Shown here in pieces: positions 42,646 through 52,200 of a stretch of DNA of 64,000 nucleotides. The notes under the pieces are model-generated. The model worked only from the letters and a program-made list of their open reading frames with translations, made no database searches and was not told where the DNA came from. The translations under genes were made by a program, and so were the position numbers. Source of the DNA: Bacteroidota bacterium. GTDB lineage: Bacteria; Bacteroidota; Bacteroidia; UKL13-3. The DNA lies in assembly GCA_027484685.1 (NCBI GenBank), contig JAIXSO010000015.1, forward strand, positions 1 to 64,000. Reading direction: 5' to 3'. Numbering within the stretch: position 1 is the first letter of the stretch; each line of letters opens with the position of its first letter.

Positions 42646-43878
42646 TTACTCCGCTCTCAAGGCTTCAATAGGTTCAATTTTTGCGGCTCTTCGTGCGGGG
42701 AAAAACCCTGCTAAAAGTCCAGCTAATATCAATACTCCCAAAGCTACCAACACTACTTTAAATTCAACTTCGGGTTTTCTAAAAAAGTCACTATCGGGAA
42801 TATATTTTTGAGCCAATTCTAATACACCAATTCCGAGCATCATTCCAATATAACCTGATAGTGCTGTTATAAAAATACTTTCTTGAATTATTAATGATAT
42901 AATATTAAAAGGTGTTGCGCCTAATGCTTTTCTAATTCCAATTTCTTTGGTTCGTTCTTTTACCACTATCATCATAATATTACTTACACCAACAATTCCA
43001 GCAATTAAAGTACCTATTCCTATAATCCAAACAAACAATTGAATACCATTTATTAAACCCATGATACGCTTAAATTCAGTTACATTATTCCAAACAAAAA
43101 CCGCTTTTTGGTCTTTTGGGTCAAAATGATGTTTTTGCGCTAATACTTTATACACTTCCTCTTTTATGGTTTCGCTTTTATCCATATCTGATTCAGGTAA
43201 AGTAAAAATGATTTGGTCTAGTTTATTATCGTTTCCAAACACACGTTGCGAAGTACTTATTGGAATATAAGCTCTTCGGTTATCGTCAGGTCCACCAGCA
43301 TCTTTAAAAACACCTATCACTTTGAATGGAATATTATTGATATTGATTAATTGATTAACTGGTTCTTCTGTTTTAAATAATTCATCAACTACTTGTTGAC
43401 CAATGGCACAAACTTTTCGGCACTCTTTTATGTCTAATTCATTAACAAATCGGCCTTTTTGTACTTCAATTTTTTCGGCATAAATCATATCGTAATTGCA
43501 ACCTTTGGTGCTAAAGCTACCATAACGATTTTTAAAATTATATTGATTTACATCCCACAGTTGTAATCTTGGCGAAAGGTGTTCAATGGTTTTTACGCTT
43601 TTACCAATCGATTCGTAATCTTGATTAGTCAGTTTTATATCTCTGCCAGGTTGAATGCCATCGTAAGCTACCGAAGTGCGTCCGTTATTGAACCAAACGC
43701 TATTCACAGCATCGTGCGAGAATTGGAATTTTACGCCATTGCCCAAACCATTGCCTGCACCTAATAAAACTATGAGCATAAAAATACCCCAAGCCACACT
43801 AAACCCTGTAAGGAAAGTGCGGAGTCTATTTTTGCTAATAGACGCAAATATTTCTTGCCATTTATCTATATCAAACAT
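42646..43878 (-). CDS. ABC transporter permease (MacB type), first copy
   Basis: A 410-residue MacB/FtsX-type permease with the same layout as its neighbour: N-terminal helix (LRTFLTGFSVAWGIFMLIVLLGAG), periplasmic domain, and C-terminal helices with GVSNIMMIVVKERTKEIGIRKALGATP; it ends IEPIEALRAE. The two permeases are similar throughout but clearly diverged. Operon order on the minus strand is ATPase, permease, permease, fusion protein, secreted protein. Confidence 0.92.
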   Translation of the reverse strand: MFDIDKWQEIFASISKNRLRTFLTGFSVAWGIFMLIVLLGAGNGLGNGVKFQFSHDAVNSVWFNNGRTSVAYDGIQPGRDIKLTNQDYESIGKSVKTIEHLSPRLQLWDVNQYNFKNRYGSFSTKGCNYDMIYAEKIEVQKGRFVNELDIKECRKVCAIGQQVVDELFKTEEPVNQLININNIPFKVIGVFKDAGGPDDNRRAYIPISTSQRVFGNDNKLDQIIFTLPESDMDKSETIKEEVYKVLAQKHHFDPKDQKAVFVWNNVTEFKRIMGLINGIQLFVWIIGIGTLIAGIVGVSNIMMIVVKERTKEIGIRKALGATPFNIISLIIQESIFITALSGYIGMMLGIGVLELAQKYIPDSDFFRKPEVEFKVVLVALGVLILAGLLAGFFPARRAAKIEPIEALRAE

Positions 43879-43887
43879 AATTTTTTA

Positions 43888-44045
43888 GTTCGGAGTTCGA
43901 AATGCCAATCACGCAAGGCGTGAGCGAATTGTTTACACTCGTATTTATTTCAAATTTAGTTTTCATTGTATAATTTTTTAATTTCATTCACTTCGAATTT
44001 TTGTTCATTCCGAACTCCGCATTTTTCCATCACTCCGCATTTTTA
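43888..44045. repeat. TCCGAACTCCGCATT word repeat as inverted arms
   Basis: Left arm 43888-43904 (GTTCGGAGTTCGAAATG) is complementary to the right arm 44006-44045 (CATTCCGAACTCCGCATTTT...), which repeats CACTCCGCATTTTT. They lie in the gap between the ATPase and permease genes, giving a third inverted structure in the same operon. Confidence 0.7.
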
Positions 44046-44702
44046 TAATATCAATCCATCCTTCAACCGAATCACTCTATCAGTCATATCGGCTATATCG
44101 TGTTCGTGGGTTACAATCACTACTGTAATACCACTTTTATTTACCTCTTTTAGCAAATTCATTACATCGTAACTGGTTTGTGTATCTAAAGCTCCTGTGG
44201 GTTCATCGGCTAAAATCATTTTAGGTTGAGTAATCAATGCCCTGGCAATTGCTACGCGTTGCTTTTGTCCACCACTCATTTCGTTAGGCATATGTTTAGC
44301 CCAATCTAATAAACCAACTTTTTCTAAATATTCTAAAGCAATGGCATTGCGTTTTTTGCTACTTATATTTTGATAATAAAGTGGTAAAGCGACATTTTCC
44401 ATGGCATTTTTAAACGAAATTAAGTTGAACGATTGAAACACAAAACCAATATACTGATTGCGCAATTTGGCTGCTTTGGTTTCGTTTAAATGCTGAATTA
44501 AAGTGCCGCCTAAGCGATATTCACCAGCATCGTAGCTATCTAAAATCCCTAAAATATTAAGTAAAGTTGATTTTCCGCTACCCGAAGAGCCCATAATAGA
44601 AACCATTTCACCTTCGTTTACCTTCATGTCAATGCCTTTAAGCACTTTCATTTTATTATCACCAACGGTGTACGATTTCTGTATATTTTTTAATTCAATC
44701 AT
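44043..44702 (-). CDS. ABC transporter ATP-binding protein (MacB/LolD type)
   Basis: A 219-residue ATPase from ATG 44702 ([24 protein letters not shown]). Walker A is [13 protein letters not shown], the signature motif is [15 protein letters not shown], Walker B is [12 protein letters not shown], and the switch histidine is in VTHEHD. The segment [14 protein letters not shown] is the Q loop. It powers the two MacB-type permeases downstream. An earlier in-frame TTG at 44717 is rejected, because it overlaps the -7 element TATATTTG. Confidence 0.94.
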   Translation of the reverse strand: MIELKNIQKSYTVGDNKMKVLKGIDMKVNEGEMVSIMGSSGSGKSTLLNILGILDSYDAGEYRLGGTLIQHLNETKAAKLRNQYIGFVFQSFNLISFKNAMENVALPLYYQNISSKKRNAIALEYLEKVGLLDWAKHMPNEMSGGQKQRVAIARALITQPKMILADEPTGALDTQTSYDVMNLLKEVNKSGITVVIVTHEHDIADMTDRVIRLKDGLIL

Positions 44703-44714
44703 TTTTAATAGCGC

Positions 44715-44722
44715 CAAATATA
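44715..44722 (-). promoter_or_regulatory. -7 element of the ABC efflux operon
   Basis: The minus strand reads TATATTTG, an exact TANNTTTG, 12 nt before ATG 44702. No clean -33 TTTG is seen 18-20 nt upstream. Confidence 0.5.
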
Positions 44723-44782
44723 AATTTAAACTACGTTTGACTTTGTTTGTTTACACAAGCGGACAATTTTAACAATAAAGCA

Positions 44783-44819
44783 AAAATAAAGCCCATCAAT
44801 TATTGATGAGCTTTATTTT
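44783..44819 (-). terminator. Terminator of the outer-membrane-like gene
   Basis: AAAAATAAAGCCCATCAA pairs with TTGATGAGCTTTATTTTT with one bulge. The sequence is A/T-tailed on both sides, so it may be bidirectional, facing the ABC operon start. Confidence 0.7.
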
Positions 44820-44848
44820 TTAAAGTATGAAATCAATAAAGAGCTAGA

Positions 44849-45439
44849 TTAGTTTACTCCAAAATTGTAACTAAACCCAACTATTAAGCCACCTGGTCTA
44901 AAAGCATTTAACATACTTTTTCCATCATCTGTTATTCGATGTGTATAATCTAATACTTCATGACTTCCACCATCTACTAGAATTGAAAAACCTAAATCCA
45001 AAACCATTCTATTTTCACTTTTTCTAATCCATTGGCGTTGCAGCCCAATATTAAAACAAGTGGCGGGGTTCAAATTCAAATTAATATTTTTTCTGCTAGT
45101 ATTATTAAATTGATCAATAACTTCTACTTTAACCTCTGCATTTTCTCGTCCACCTGCTCTTGAAATACTTAAAGTGGGGCACCAAGCATTTTTGTTAATG
45201 GCGTTAAATATCAAGCCTAATGAAGTTTTACTTCCCCAAGTTCCCAGTCCAACTCCTGCATCTAAAATCATTTTGTTATTAAGCCTTATACCAAGTTTAA
45301 AACCAGCAGCACCGCAATTGTTATTTAAGCCTGTACCTGCTCCTAGGTAAAAAGCAGGAACTTTTTGATCTATTTCTGTCTGTGCATTAGTTAGTTGGGC
45401 TATCAAGCTAATTAGGACTGTAATTACAAAATGTTTCAT
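44849..45439 (-). CDS. Outer-membrane beta-barrel-like protein
   Basis: A 196-residue exported protein with signal peptide ending LTNAQ. Glycine-rich alternating strands (FYLGAGTGLNNNCGAAGFKLGIRLNNKMILDAGVGLGTWG, NRMVLDLGFSILVDGG) and the ending GGLIVGFSYNFGVN suggest a small outer-membrane barrel. It is 18 nt downstream of the MFS transporter gene and may be cotranscribed. No specific family recognised. Confidence 0.65.
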   Translation of the reverse strand: MKHFVITVLISLIAQLTNAQTEIDQKVPAFYLGAGTGLNNNCGAAGFKLGIRLNNKMILDAGVGLGTWGSKTSLGLIFNAINKNAWCPTLSISRAGGRENAEVKVEVIDQFNNTSRKNINLNLNPATCFNIGLQRQWIRKSENRMVLDLGFSILVDGGSHEVLDYTHRITDDGKSMLNAFRPGGLIVGFSYNFGVN

Positions 45440-45457
45440 TTTAAGAGTTTTTATAAA

Positions 45458-47131
45458 TTAATGTCCTCCTGATGTTTCTAATTCATCTTCATCAATGCCT
45501 TGTGCTTTTAAAATTGCTTTTGCTCTAAAGGCAAAAAAAGCAAGGTATGCAAAGCATATTACTGGTATAAAATACGAAGCGTGGATACCAATAATGTCAG
45601 ATATTTTTCCTTGTAATGGAGGAATAATTCCACCACCCAAAATCATCATAACCAAAAATGCCGAACCTTGGCTGGTGTATTTACCTAAACCTGCAATTGC
45701 CAATGAGAAAATTGATGGCCACATAATACTACAAGCTAATCCTCCACTCATAAACGCATAAGTTGCAACTGTGCCTGAGCTTAGTAACCCAATTATCATT
45801 CCAATCATTCCCATCAATCCAAATATTAATAAGGTGCGAGCAGGTTTATCTTTACCTAAAAAGAAACCTAAAATTTGGAACGCAACTACTACAGCATAAG
45901 CATAAAGTGGTTCAATATTTTGACCTGAAATAGCGTTAGCTGTTAATACTACTCCAAAAGCTACGTAAGGAACCACAATTAATAAAATTTTCTTTAAACT
46001 ATTAGAAGGATTGAATACTGAAATAGCTCCAGCCCAGCGACCAATCATTAAACTTCCCCAATACATTGACATAAATGGAGCCAAGCCAGGCCCTGTAATA
46101 CTGCCAAATTCAGGCGTTTTTAGTAATTCGCCTAAATTACTACCTATAGTTACTTCCACTCCTACATAAGTAAAAATACCTAACATTCCCAAAACCAATT
46201 GTGAGTATTTCATGGCGCCCCATCCTTCTGGTTTTTTTTGTGCCGAAAAATTTGCAAACAATAAACCAAAAACTACCACTAATAAAGTGGTGATGGTTAA
46301 AGCCAATCCTAAATAATCTTTTTCTTTATTGGTAATATAATGTTCAATAAACGAGGCATCTTCATATCTTGAAAAGATGTATGCAAAAATAATTGCTAAA
46401 ATTACTGTAATTGCAATCAATGTTGTCATGGCTTTATTAGCAGGTGCAAATGTTGCATCGCTTTTGCCTGAAGGTAATTTTTTTGAAAAATAGAATAATG
46501 CTGCTGCCAATAAAAACAACCCACCAACAAACATGTAAAGGGTTTTCATAGAATTTAACGAACCTTCTTTTTGAGCAAACTCTTTAATAAAATCATCGTT
46601 AACTCCCGCCACCACTCCAAATAAAGCACCTGAAACAACAATTGGGCCAATGGTGGTTCCTAATGAATTTACACCTCCAGCTAGGTTTAATCTATTACTA
46701 GCCGAACTTGGTTCACCTAGCGATGCGGCAAATGGTTGTGCTGAAGTTTGTTGCAATGAAAAACCAATTGCTACAATAAACAATGCACCTAAAATCATTA
46801 AGTAGCTACCTTGAGTAACTGCAAAAATCATAGCAGCTGCACCAAAAGTGCTTATTAATAAACCATTTATAATTCCTTTTTTAAAACCCCAAGCATTTAA
46901 AATATCACTTTTTAAAACACTACTAAAAATAAAAAGTAAAAGAGCTCCAATGTAATAAGCGCCATAAAATGCAAAATCAATTAATTGACTTTGAAATTGA
47001 TCTAATCCAAATTTGGCCTTGCAAAATGGAATAAAAACTCCGTTTGAAGCTCCAATGAAGCCCCAAAAAAAGAACACCGTAATAAGGGTGTATAAATGTG
47101 ATTTTTGATTATTTGATTGTTGATTCATCAT
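45458..47131 (-). CDS. MFS sugar transporter (FucP/FHS-like)
   Basis: A major-facilitator protein of about 557 residues, from ATG 47131 (a second ATG follows immediately). The opening [47 protein letters not shown] fits the FHS family of fucose/glucose/galactose:H+ symporters, as does [32 protein letters not shown]. FucP is about 440 residues; here the central region carries an insertion of about 100 residues with extra hydrophobic segments (about 225-300). The C-terminal half has [16 protein letters not shown]. Sugar specificity cannot be told, and no sugar catabolic gene is adjacent. Confidence 0.85.
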   Translation of the reverse strand: MMNQQSNNQKSHLYTLITVFFFWGFIGASNGVFIPFCKAKFGLDQFQSQLIDFAFYGAYYIGALLLFIFSSVLKSDILNAWGFKKGIINGLLISTFGAAAMIFAVTQGSYLMILGALFIVAIGFSLQQTSAQPFAASLGEPSSASNRLNLAGGVNSLGTTIGPIVVSGALFGVVAGVNDDFIKEFAQKEGSLNSMKTLYMFVGGLFLLAAALFYFSKKLPSGKSDATFAPANKAMTTLIAITVILAIIFAYIFSRYEDASFIEHYITNKEKDYLGLALTITTLLVVVFGLLFANFSAQKKPEGWGAMKYSQLVLGMLGIFTYVGVEVTIGSNLGELLKTPEFGSITGPGLAPFMSMYWGSLMIGRWAGAISVFNPSNSLKKILLIVVPYVAFGVVLTANAISGQNIEPLYAYAVVVAFQILGFFLGKDKPARTLLIFGLMGMIGMIIGLLSSGTVATYAFMSGGLACSIMWPSIFSLAIAGLGKYTSQGSAFLVMMILGGGIIPPLQGKISDIIGIHASYFIPVICFAYLAFFAFRAKAILKAQGIDEDELETSGGH

Positions 47132-47227
47132 GAAATTTATTTGCACTCAAATACGGAAATTATGAGCAAAACAAAAAATTAAATTTTAGAAACCAAAAAC
47201 CAATTCTGATTAATGTGTTATAAACTA

Positions 47228-47235
47228 TAAATTCG
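47228..47235 (+). promoter_or_regulatory. -7-like element before the MazG-like gene
   Basis: TAAATTCG, one base off TANNTTTG, 20 nt before ATG 47256. The TTCG variant also appears before the ferredoxin, pyrD and GNAT genes. Confidence 0.35.
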
Positions 47236-47255
47236 CCCTATAATTTTTATAAAAA

Positions 47256-47582
47256 ATGCAAATTAGTGAAGCGCAAAAACAGGTGGATGAATGGATAAAA
47301 ACCATTGGAGTTAGGTATTTTAACGAATTGACCAATACTGCAATTTTAATGGAAGAAGTAGGTGAGTTAGCTCGTATTATGGCTCGCAAATATGGTGAAC
47401 AAAGTTTTAAGGCCAATGAAAAAGACAAAGACCTAGCCGATGAAATGGCCGATGTGCTTTGGGTTTTAATATGTTTGGCCAATCAAACAGGAGTAGATTT
47501 AACAACAGCTTTTGAAAAAAACATGGCTAAAAAAACAAACAGAGATGCTACAAGGCATTTGGAGAATGAGAAGTTGTTGTAA
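47256..47582 (+). CDS. MazG-like nucleotide pyrophosphohydrolase
   Basis: A 108-residue all-alpha NTP pyrophosphatase. The metal-binding acidic motifs are EEVGELAR near residue 34 and the downstream DLADEMADVLWVLICLANQ with its Asp/Glu pair. Such proteins hydrolyse (d)NTPs to monophosphates as house-cleaning enzymes. Single-domain length fits MazG-like rather than full MazG. It is divergent from the MFS gene and followed by the repeat at 47589-47622. Confidence 0.88.
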   Translation: MQISEAQKQVDEWIKTIGVRYFNELTNTAILMEEVGELARIMARKYGEQSFKANEKDKDLADEMADVLWVLICLANQTGVDLTTAFEKNMAKKTNRDATRHLENEKLL

Positions 47583-47588
47583 ATTTTT

Positions 47589-47622
47589 AGCTACTGGCCT
47601 TCAGCAACTAGCAGCTGGCTGG
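47589..47622. repeat. GGCTAG/CCAG family word repeat after the MazG-like gene
   Basis: AGCTACTGGCCTTCAGCAAC followed by TAGCAGCTGGCTGG. Single region whose two halves are partly complementary, starting 7 nt after the stop. Confidence 0.6.
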
Positions 47623-47633
47623 AATAAAGTTTA

Positions 47634-47663
47634 TTTCAATTAAAACTAAGATTGATAATTTCG
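47634..47663 (+). promoter_or_regulatory. Putative promoter of the ferredoxin-like gene
   Basis: TTTC (47634-47637), 18 nt, TAATTTCG (47656-47663); each element is one base off consensus. The leader holds the repeat at 47691-47722. Confidence 0.45.
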
Positions 47664-47690
47664 CCTCTTCATAAAAAATATTTCCAATTG

Positions 47691-47722
47691 ACAAAATCTC
47701 CAAATCACTAAATCAAATAATA
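47691..47722 (+). repeat. AAATCTCCAAATCACTAAATC word repeat
   Basis: ACAAAATCTCCAAATCACTA followed by AATCAAATAATA. It is a run of short degenerate CAAATC/CTAAATC words in the leader of the ferredoxin-like gene, with no visible inverted partner nearby. Confidence 0.45.
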
Positions 47723-47739
47723 AAAAAATAATCTAGAAT

Positions 47740-48048
47740 ATGAAATACGAAAAACATATATTTATTTGCGCCAATCAAAAGGGCGAAGGGAAAGTTTGCT
47801 GCGGACAAGAGCGCGGTATGGCTTTGGTTGAAAAATTTAGAGAAGTTTTAAAAGAAAATGGTTTACAAGGCAAAGTGCGTGCACAGCGTGCTGGCTGTTT
47901 AGACGAATGTAAAAATGGCCCAGCTTTGGTTATTTATCCTGAAGGAACTTATTATGGAAATGTTACTGTTGATAGGGTAGAAGATATTGTTAAAATGCAT
48001 GTTATGCAAAATAAAGTAATAAGCGACTTGGAGTTGAGTTTTGAGTAA
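47740..48048 (+). CDS. Thioredoxin-like [2Fe-2S] ferredoxin domain protein
   Basis: A 102-residue protein of the thioredoxin-like 2Fe-2S ferredoxin family. The likely cluster ligands are Cys10 (HIFICANQ), one of Cys20/Cys21 (KVCCGQ), Cys54 and Cys58 (AGCLDECKNGP). The closing PEGTYYGNVTVDRVEDIV is typical of the family. It should act in electron transfer; its partner is unknown. It is convergent with the DUF2723-tail-like gene, 8 bp apart. Confidence 0.88.
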   Translation: MKYEKHIFICANQKGEGKVCCGQERGMALVEKFREVLKENGLQGKVRAQRAGCLDECKNGPALVIYPEGTYYGNVTVDRVEDIVKMHVMQNKVISDLELSFE

Positions 48049-48056
48049 TAATAGTT

Positions 48057-49253
48057 TTATTTTTTAAAACATTCTTTTCTCAATTCTTGTAAATATTCTT
48101 TTATTTCAATACTTTCAATTGGCAATTTTTTTTCGTTAAAATAAGTATCTAATATTTTAAACAATTCTTTTTGATTTGGTTTGCTTTCGGTTGAAATTCT
48201 AATTAATAGCATTAACCTAATATTTCCTGCAAAAAGTGCATCCAATTCACTGTTAGTGTTTAATTTATTAATGGCTTGTGCAACACGTATATACTTGTCT
48301 TTGAAAGTATTGAAATCAAGTTCTTTTTCGTTATGAATATTAAGCTTATTTATTAATATATTGGATGTTAAATAGGGTGTTAAACCAACTTGATCGTTTT
48401 GGTTAAAACCAGAAGTAAAGTATAATATTCGTTCAAATTTATTTTCTCTAAGTAAACTTAAAAATATTCTATCACCTCTTAATAAATATTGGTTTTCATA
48501 ACTAGGCTTAACCACCCATGAAAAGTCATTTATTTTTACAGTACTTTCAGGCCATTCACAATATTCAATTGAATCCAAAATGGTTTCTGGAAAATCGAAT
48601 CGTACTTTTTTAGTATTACTTAAAAAACTTGGATACCAATAGGTGTTTAATAAACTAATATCTACCACTGAAATATCTGGTCTGTAATTTTCAACAAATT
48701 GCAGGTACCACAAAGGAAAAGTATAATTGTCACCCGAAGTTACTAAAATAGAATTACTATCACATAAATCTAGAACGGATTTATTAATTGCTAAAATAAA
48801 ATCACTAAAACCGCCTCTTTTTTTTCCTTCATTAAATGCCCAAATTGCCGAGTCGGTTTTGTTGTTGTAAATATAGCTAATTGCCAACGAACCCCACTCA
48901 CTCGAAAGCTTTGAATAGGGATCTTGAACTATCAATTTACCTTTGTATTTTGGACTTAGTTTATTTACTAATTCAAATTCATAACTACTTTTAAGTACTT
49001 GAGATAATCTCGAATTTGTTAAGCTTTTGCCGTCTGATGAGTTTATTTTACTATAACAATATCCTAAATAATAATGGGCTTCGGCACTTTTAGGTGTTAT
49101 TAAAACTGCTTTTTCAAAGTAATTGGCGGCAATATCATATTCGGCTTGTGCATAAGCTTCCTTACCTTTTGCAATTAAAGTACTAAAATTTTCGGTTTGT
49201 GCAAAAAGTGTATTTGAAACTATTGTTAATAACAACAGTAATAAAGTTCTCAT
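48057..49253 (-). CDS. TPR protein with a DUF2723-tail-like domain
   Basis: A 398-residue exported protein from ATG 49253 (MRTLLLLLLTIVSNTLFAQ). An earlier TTG overlaps the upstream gene and is rejected. An N-terminal TPR-like unit (KEAYAQAEYDIAANYFEKAVLITPKSAEAHYYLGYCY) is followed by the stretch ILVTSGDNYTFPLWYLQFVENYRPDISVVDISLLNTYWY. This strongly resembles the soluble C-terminal part of DUF2723 membrane proteins (GDNDTFPLWY...VNLSLLNT in that family, from memory). Here it occurs without the multi-pass membrane part. It is 1 nt downstream of the large T9SS protein gene, so the two are cotranscribed. Confidence 0.7.
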   Translation of the reverse strand: MRTLLLLLLTIVSNTLFAQTENFSTLIAKGKEAYAQAEYDIAANYFEKAVLITPKSAEAHYYLGYCYSKINSSDGKSLTNSRLSQVLKSSYEFELVNKLSPKYKGKLIVQDPYSKLSSEWGSLAISYIYNNKTDSAIWAFNEGKKRGGFSDFILAINKSVLDLCDSNSILVTSGDNYTFPLWYLQFVENYRPDISVVDISLLNTYWYPSFLSNTKKVRFDFPETILDSIEYCEWPESTVKINDFSWVVKPSYENQYLLRGDRIFLSLLRENKFERILYFTSGFNQNDQVGLTPYLTSNILINKLNIHNEKELDFNTFKDKYIRVAQAINKLNTNSELDALFAGNIRLMLLIRISTESKPNQKELFKILDTYFNEKKLPIESIEIKEYLQELRKECFKK

Positions 49254-49254
49254 C

Positions 49255-52200
49255 TTAATCAATTTTTATAATTTTAAATGTTTGGTTTTCTTTTGTAACT
49301 GAAACTATATTCAAATAATACGAACCACTTTTTAACGATGAAATATCAATTTCAGCTTCTACGTTATAATTACTTCCTTTTAATACTAATCTTCCATTAG
49401 CATCAATAATTTCAAATCTATATTGATACAATTCTTTTGTTTTAATTTTTAAAACATCTTTTACTGGTTGAGGGTAAATTATTATTTCATTATCAACTTC
49501 ATTGTTTTCAATCACTCGTATGTTTGAGTACTCATAATTGCCATTAAAATCTACTTGCTTTAAGCGATAATAAATATAGTGCTCACGAATATTATTCATG
49601 GTTTTATCGTTGAACAAATAATTTTTTATGGTGTTGCTGTTTCCTGCTCCGTTAACAGTTCCAATGCTTTCATAATTTGTTAAATCAGTGCTTCGTTCTA
49701 TTTCAAAAATTTTATTATTAATTTCAGTAGCAGTTGACCAATTTAATTGAACATAATCTGTTTTTTTAGTTGCTGTAAAACTTAAATATTTTACTGGTAA
49801 AACTGATACATCAACTCCAACAGCAAATCCACTTGATGTGCCAAAACCATTATTGAAAGTAGCAGTAACTACTGAATCATTAGTGGTATTATAACTACTA
49901 ACATTTCTTGCGGTTCCATACACACCATTGCTTAAAGTTCCTGAGGCAATATTGGTTGGACATTTTATAATATTTATACCCGAAAAGTTATTACCTGTAA
50001 TTGTTTTCCAACCGTTAATTTCAGCAGCAGTGTAAAATAATTTGATGGTAAAATTACCACTAGTATTGTTATTAGCTGTAGTTATTTTATAAGTTTTTTT
50101 AGCAATTCGTTTTGCAGCAGCAGTATTGGTAGAATAGTTTGTTGCTCCAGTTCCAGCGCTGTCTATGGTTAATGTAGTGGCTCCATAATTAAACGATGAG
50201 TTATTAATTAAAACAGCCATTATTTTTCCATTTGGCGAAATAAAAGTATCGGTTTCATTGGGTCCAAAATTTAAAGTTTGACTAGTTATGGCTGTTTCAA
50301 TTGTAGGCGGAATAAAAATAGTTGAATCTTTGGTTAATGAGTTGCTGTTTCCTGCTATATCTAAAAAACTATTTGCATTCACTTGAACGATTATTTTTCC
50401 ATAAAAGTTTGGATAAATAGTTGCTGCATAAACCAAAGGACTTTGTTGCACAAAATTTGTTGCTGTTCCATTGGTTATTGCAATATCTGAATTGTCAAAA
50501 CCTGTTATGTTTTCACTTACTGTAAACTGTGCGGTAAAGCTTCCATTTACATTTGGCTTTGGAATACTAATGGTAACTTTAGGTTTAATGGTATCAATAA
50601 AAATGGCGTAATCCTCACTTTCGCCATAGCTTAAAGTACCACACGAAGGAGAACTGCTTGTAGCAAAATTAGTAACTACTCGCATTCGTATAAACTGGTT
50701 TGGAATAGGTGGAGCAGCTAAAATATTGATGTTACACGACCTTCTTCCAGTGCCAGAACCAATGGTTCCAACCAATTCGTTAGCATCGGTAAAAACACCA
50801 TTGTTGTTATAATCAATATAAATGCTTTGATTTTCAGGATTGGTAGTTCCGGTAGTAACCCAAGCTGTGTAGGCTGTTCCTGCTTTTATCATGGTTTTGT
50901 TGGTACATGAAAAGTCGGTATAGCTTGCATTACCAATTGCCGATTGATTGTTAATGGTATTAAATTCAAATTTTTGTATGCCCATTCCAAATCCGCTTAA
51001 GTTAGTAGTGGTGGTGCTACAGCTTCCAGCTGGAGTGCTTACATTATTATAATTAATGGTTTTTATATTGGTGCCATTGGCATTAGTTGCTGTTAATGAA
51101 ACATAATAAACACCATTTAAATCAAAGCGAATTTCTGCTCTGTTGGATAACGAATCGGTTCCATTTATAAATTGATAACCAACAGTAGGAAACACCGACC
51201 ATTTAATGCTGGTTGGTGCATTTGTGGAATGATTGGTAAGAATAAATGTATTTGGGCAAGGTTGAACACTAGTGGCTTGCATGGTAAAATTGGCTATAGG
51301 TGCTAGGGCGGTTGGGTTATATAAATTGCTTTGCCAAATTCCTCTGCCATAAGTTGAAATAAATAACCTGCTTTTATTACTGCCATCAGTCATAATTTCC
51401 ATATCGCTAATGCGCGCCACACTTGGTAGTCCTGTTAAAAATGGAATCCAATTTACCATGCTTGAGTTACGGAAATAAACTCCAAATGCGGTGCTAACAT
51501 ACATGCTTGAATCATTTCTACTTTGGTCTAATTCAAATTTTATAAAGGAGCTTGATGTTAAATTTTTGGTAATTTGAATCCATGTCAATCCTTTGTTAGT
51601 TGATTTGAAAATTCTGGTTTGGTTGGTAACTACATAAACCGAATTGGAATCGTAATTTACAGTTTCAATTTGTTTGATTACCTCTCCGCTGTTAAATGGA
51701 AAGGAAGTTATTTGAGTAAATGTTGGAGTTGCAGCATTTACATTTTCCGATTTATAAAACAATTGTGGTGAGAAAAAAACATACAAAGTTCCGCTAGATG
51801 GTTTTGAATAAGCCAAACATTTAGTGCCAGTTTTATTAATTCCTGCGGCAATAAAAATTTGATTCCAAGTTACATTGGTAGTTGGCGAAGCACGTAAATT
51901 ATTTGTTCGCAATAAACTGCTGTCTATTTCAAACATTATATTGCTATCATTTGGATGTGGTAAATAAATTCCTCCGTGTCCATTAATACTGCTTGCCACA
52001 TGCGAAATAATATTTCGTTTATTGCCACCATGTTCATATACAATGCTGCTATCAAAATTATCAAACTCAAAATCTCCTGTCCAATCGCCACCAGTTACCG
52101 TTGAGAAAGCTTTATTTACAGCTACATCTTTACCATTATCTTGCAATCCACCAATTATATGGTCGTTATGCAATCCACTTGCTCCCATTTTATAAAACTC

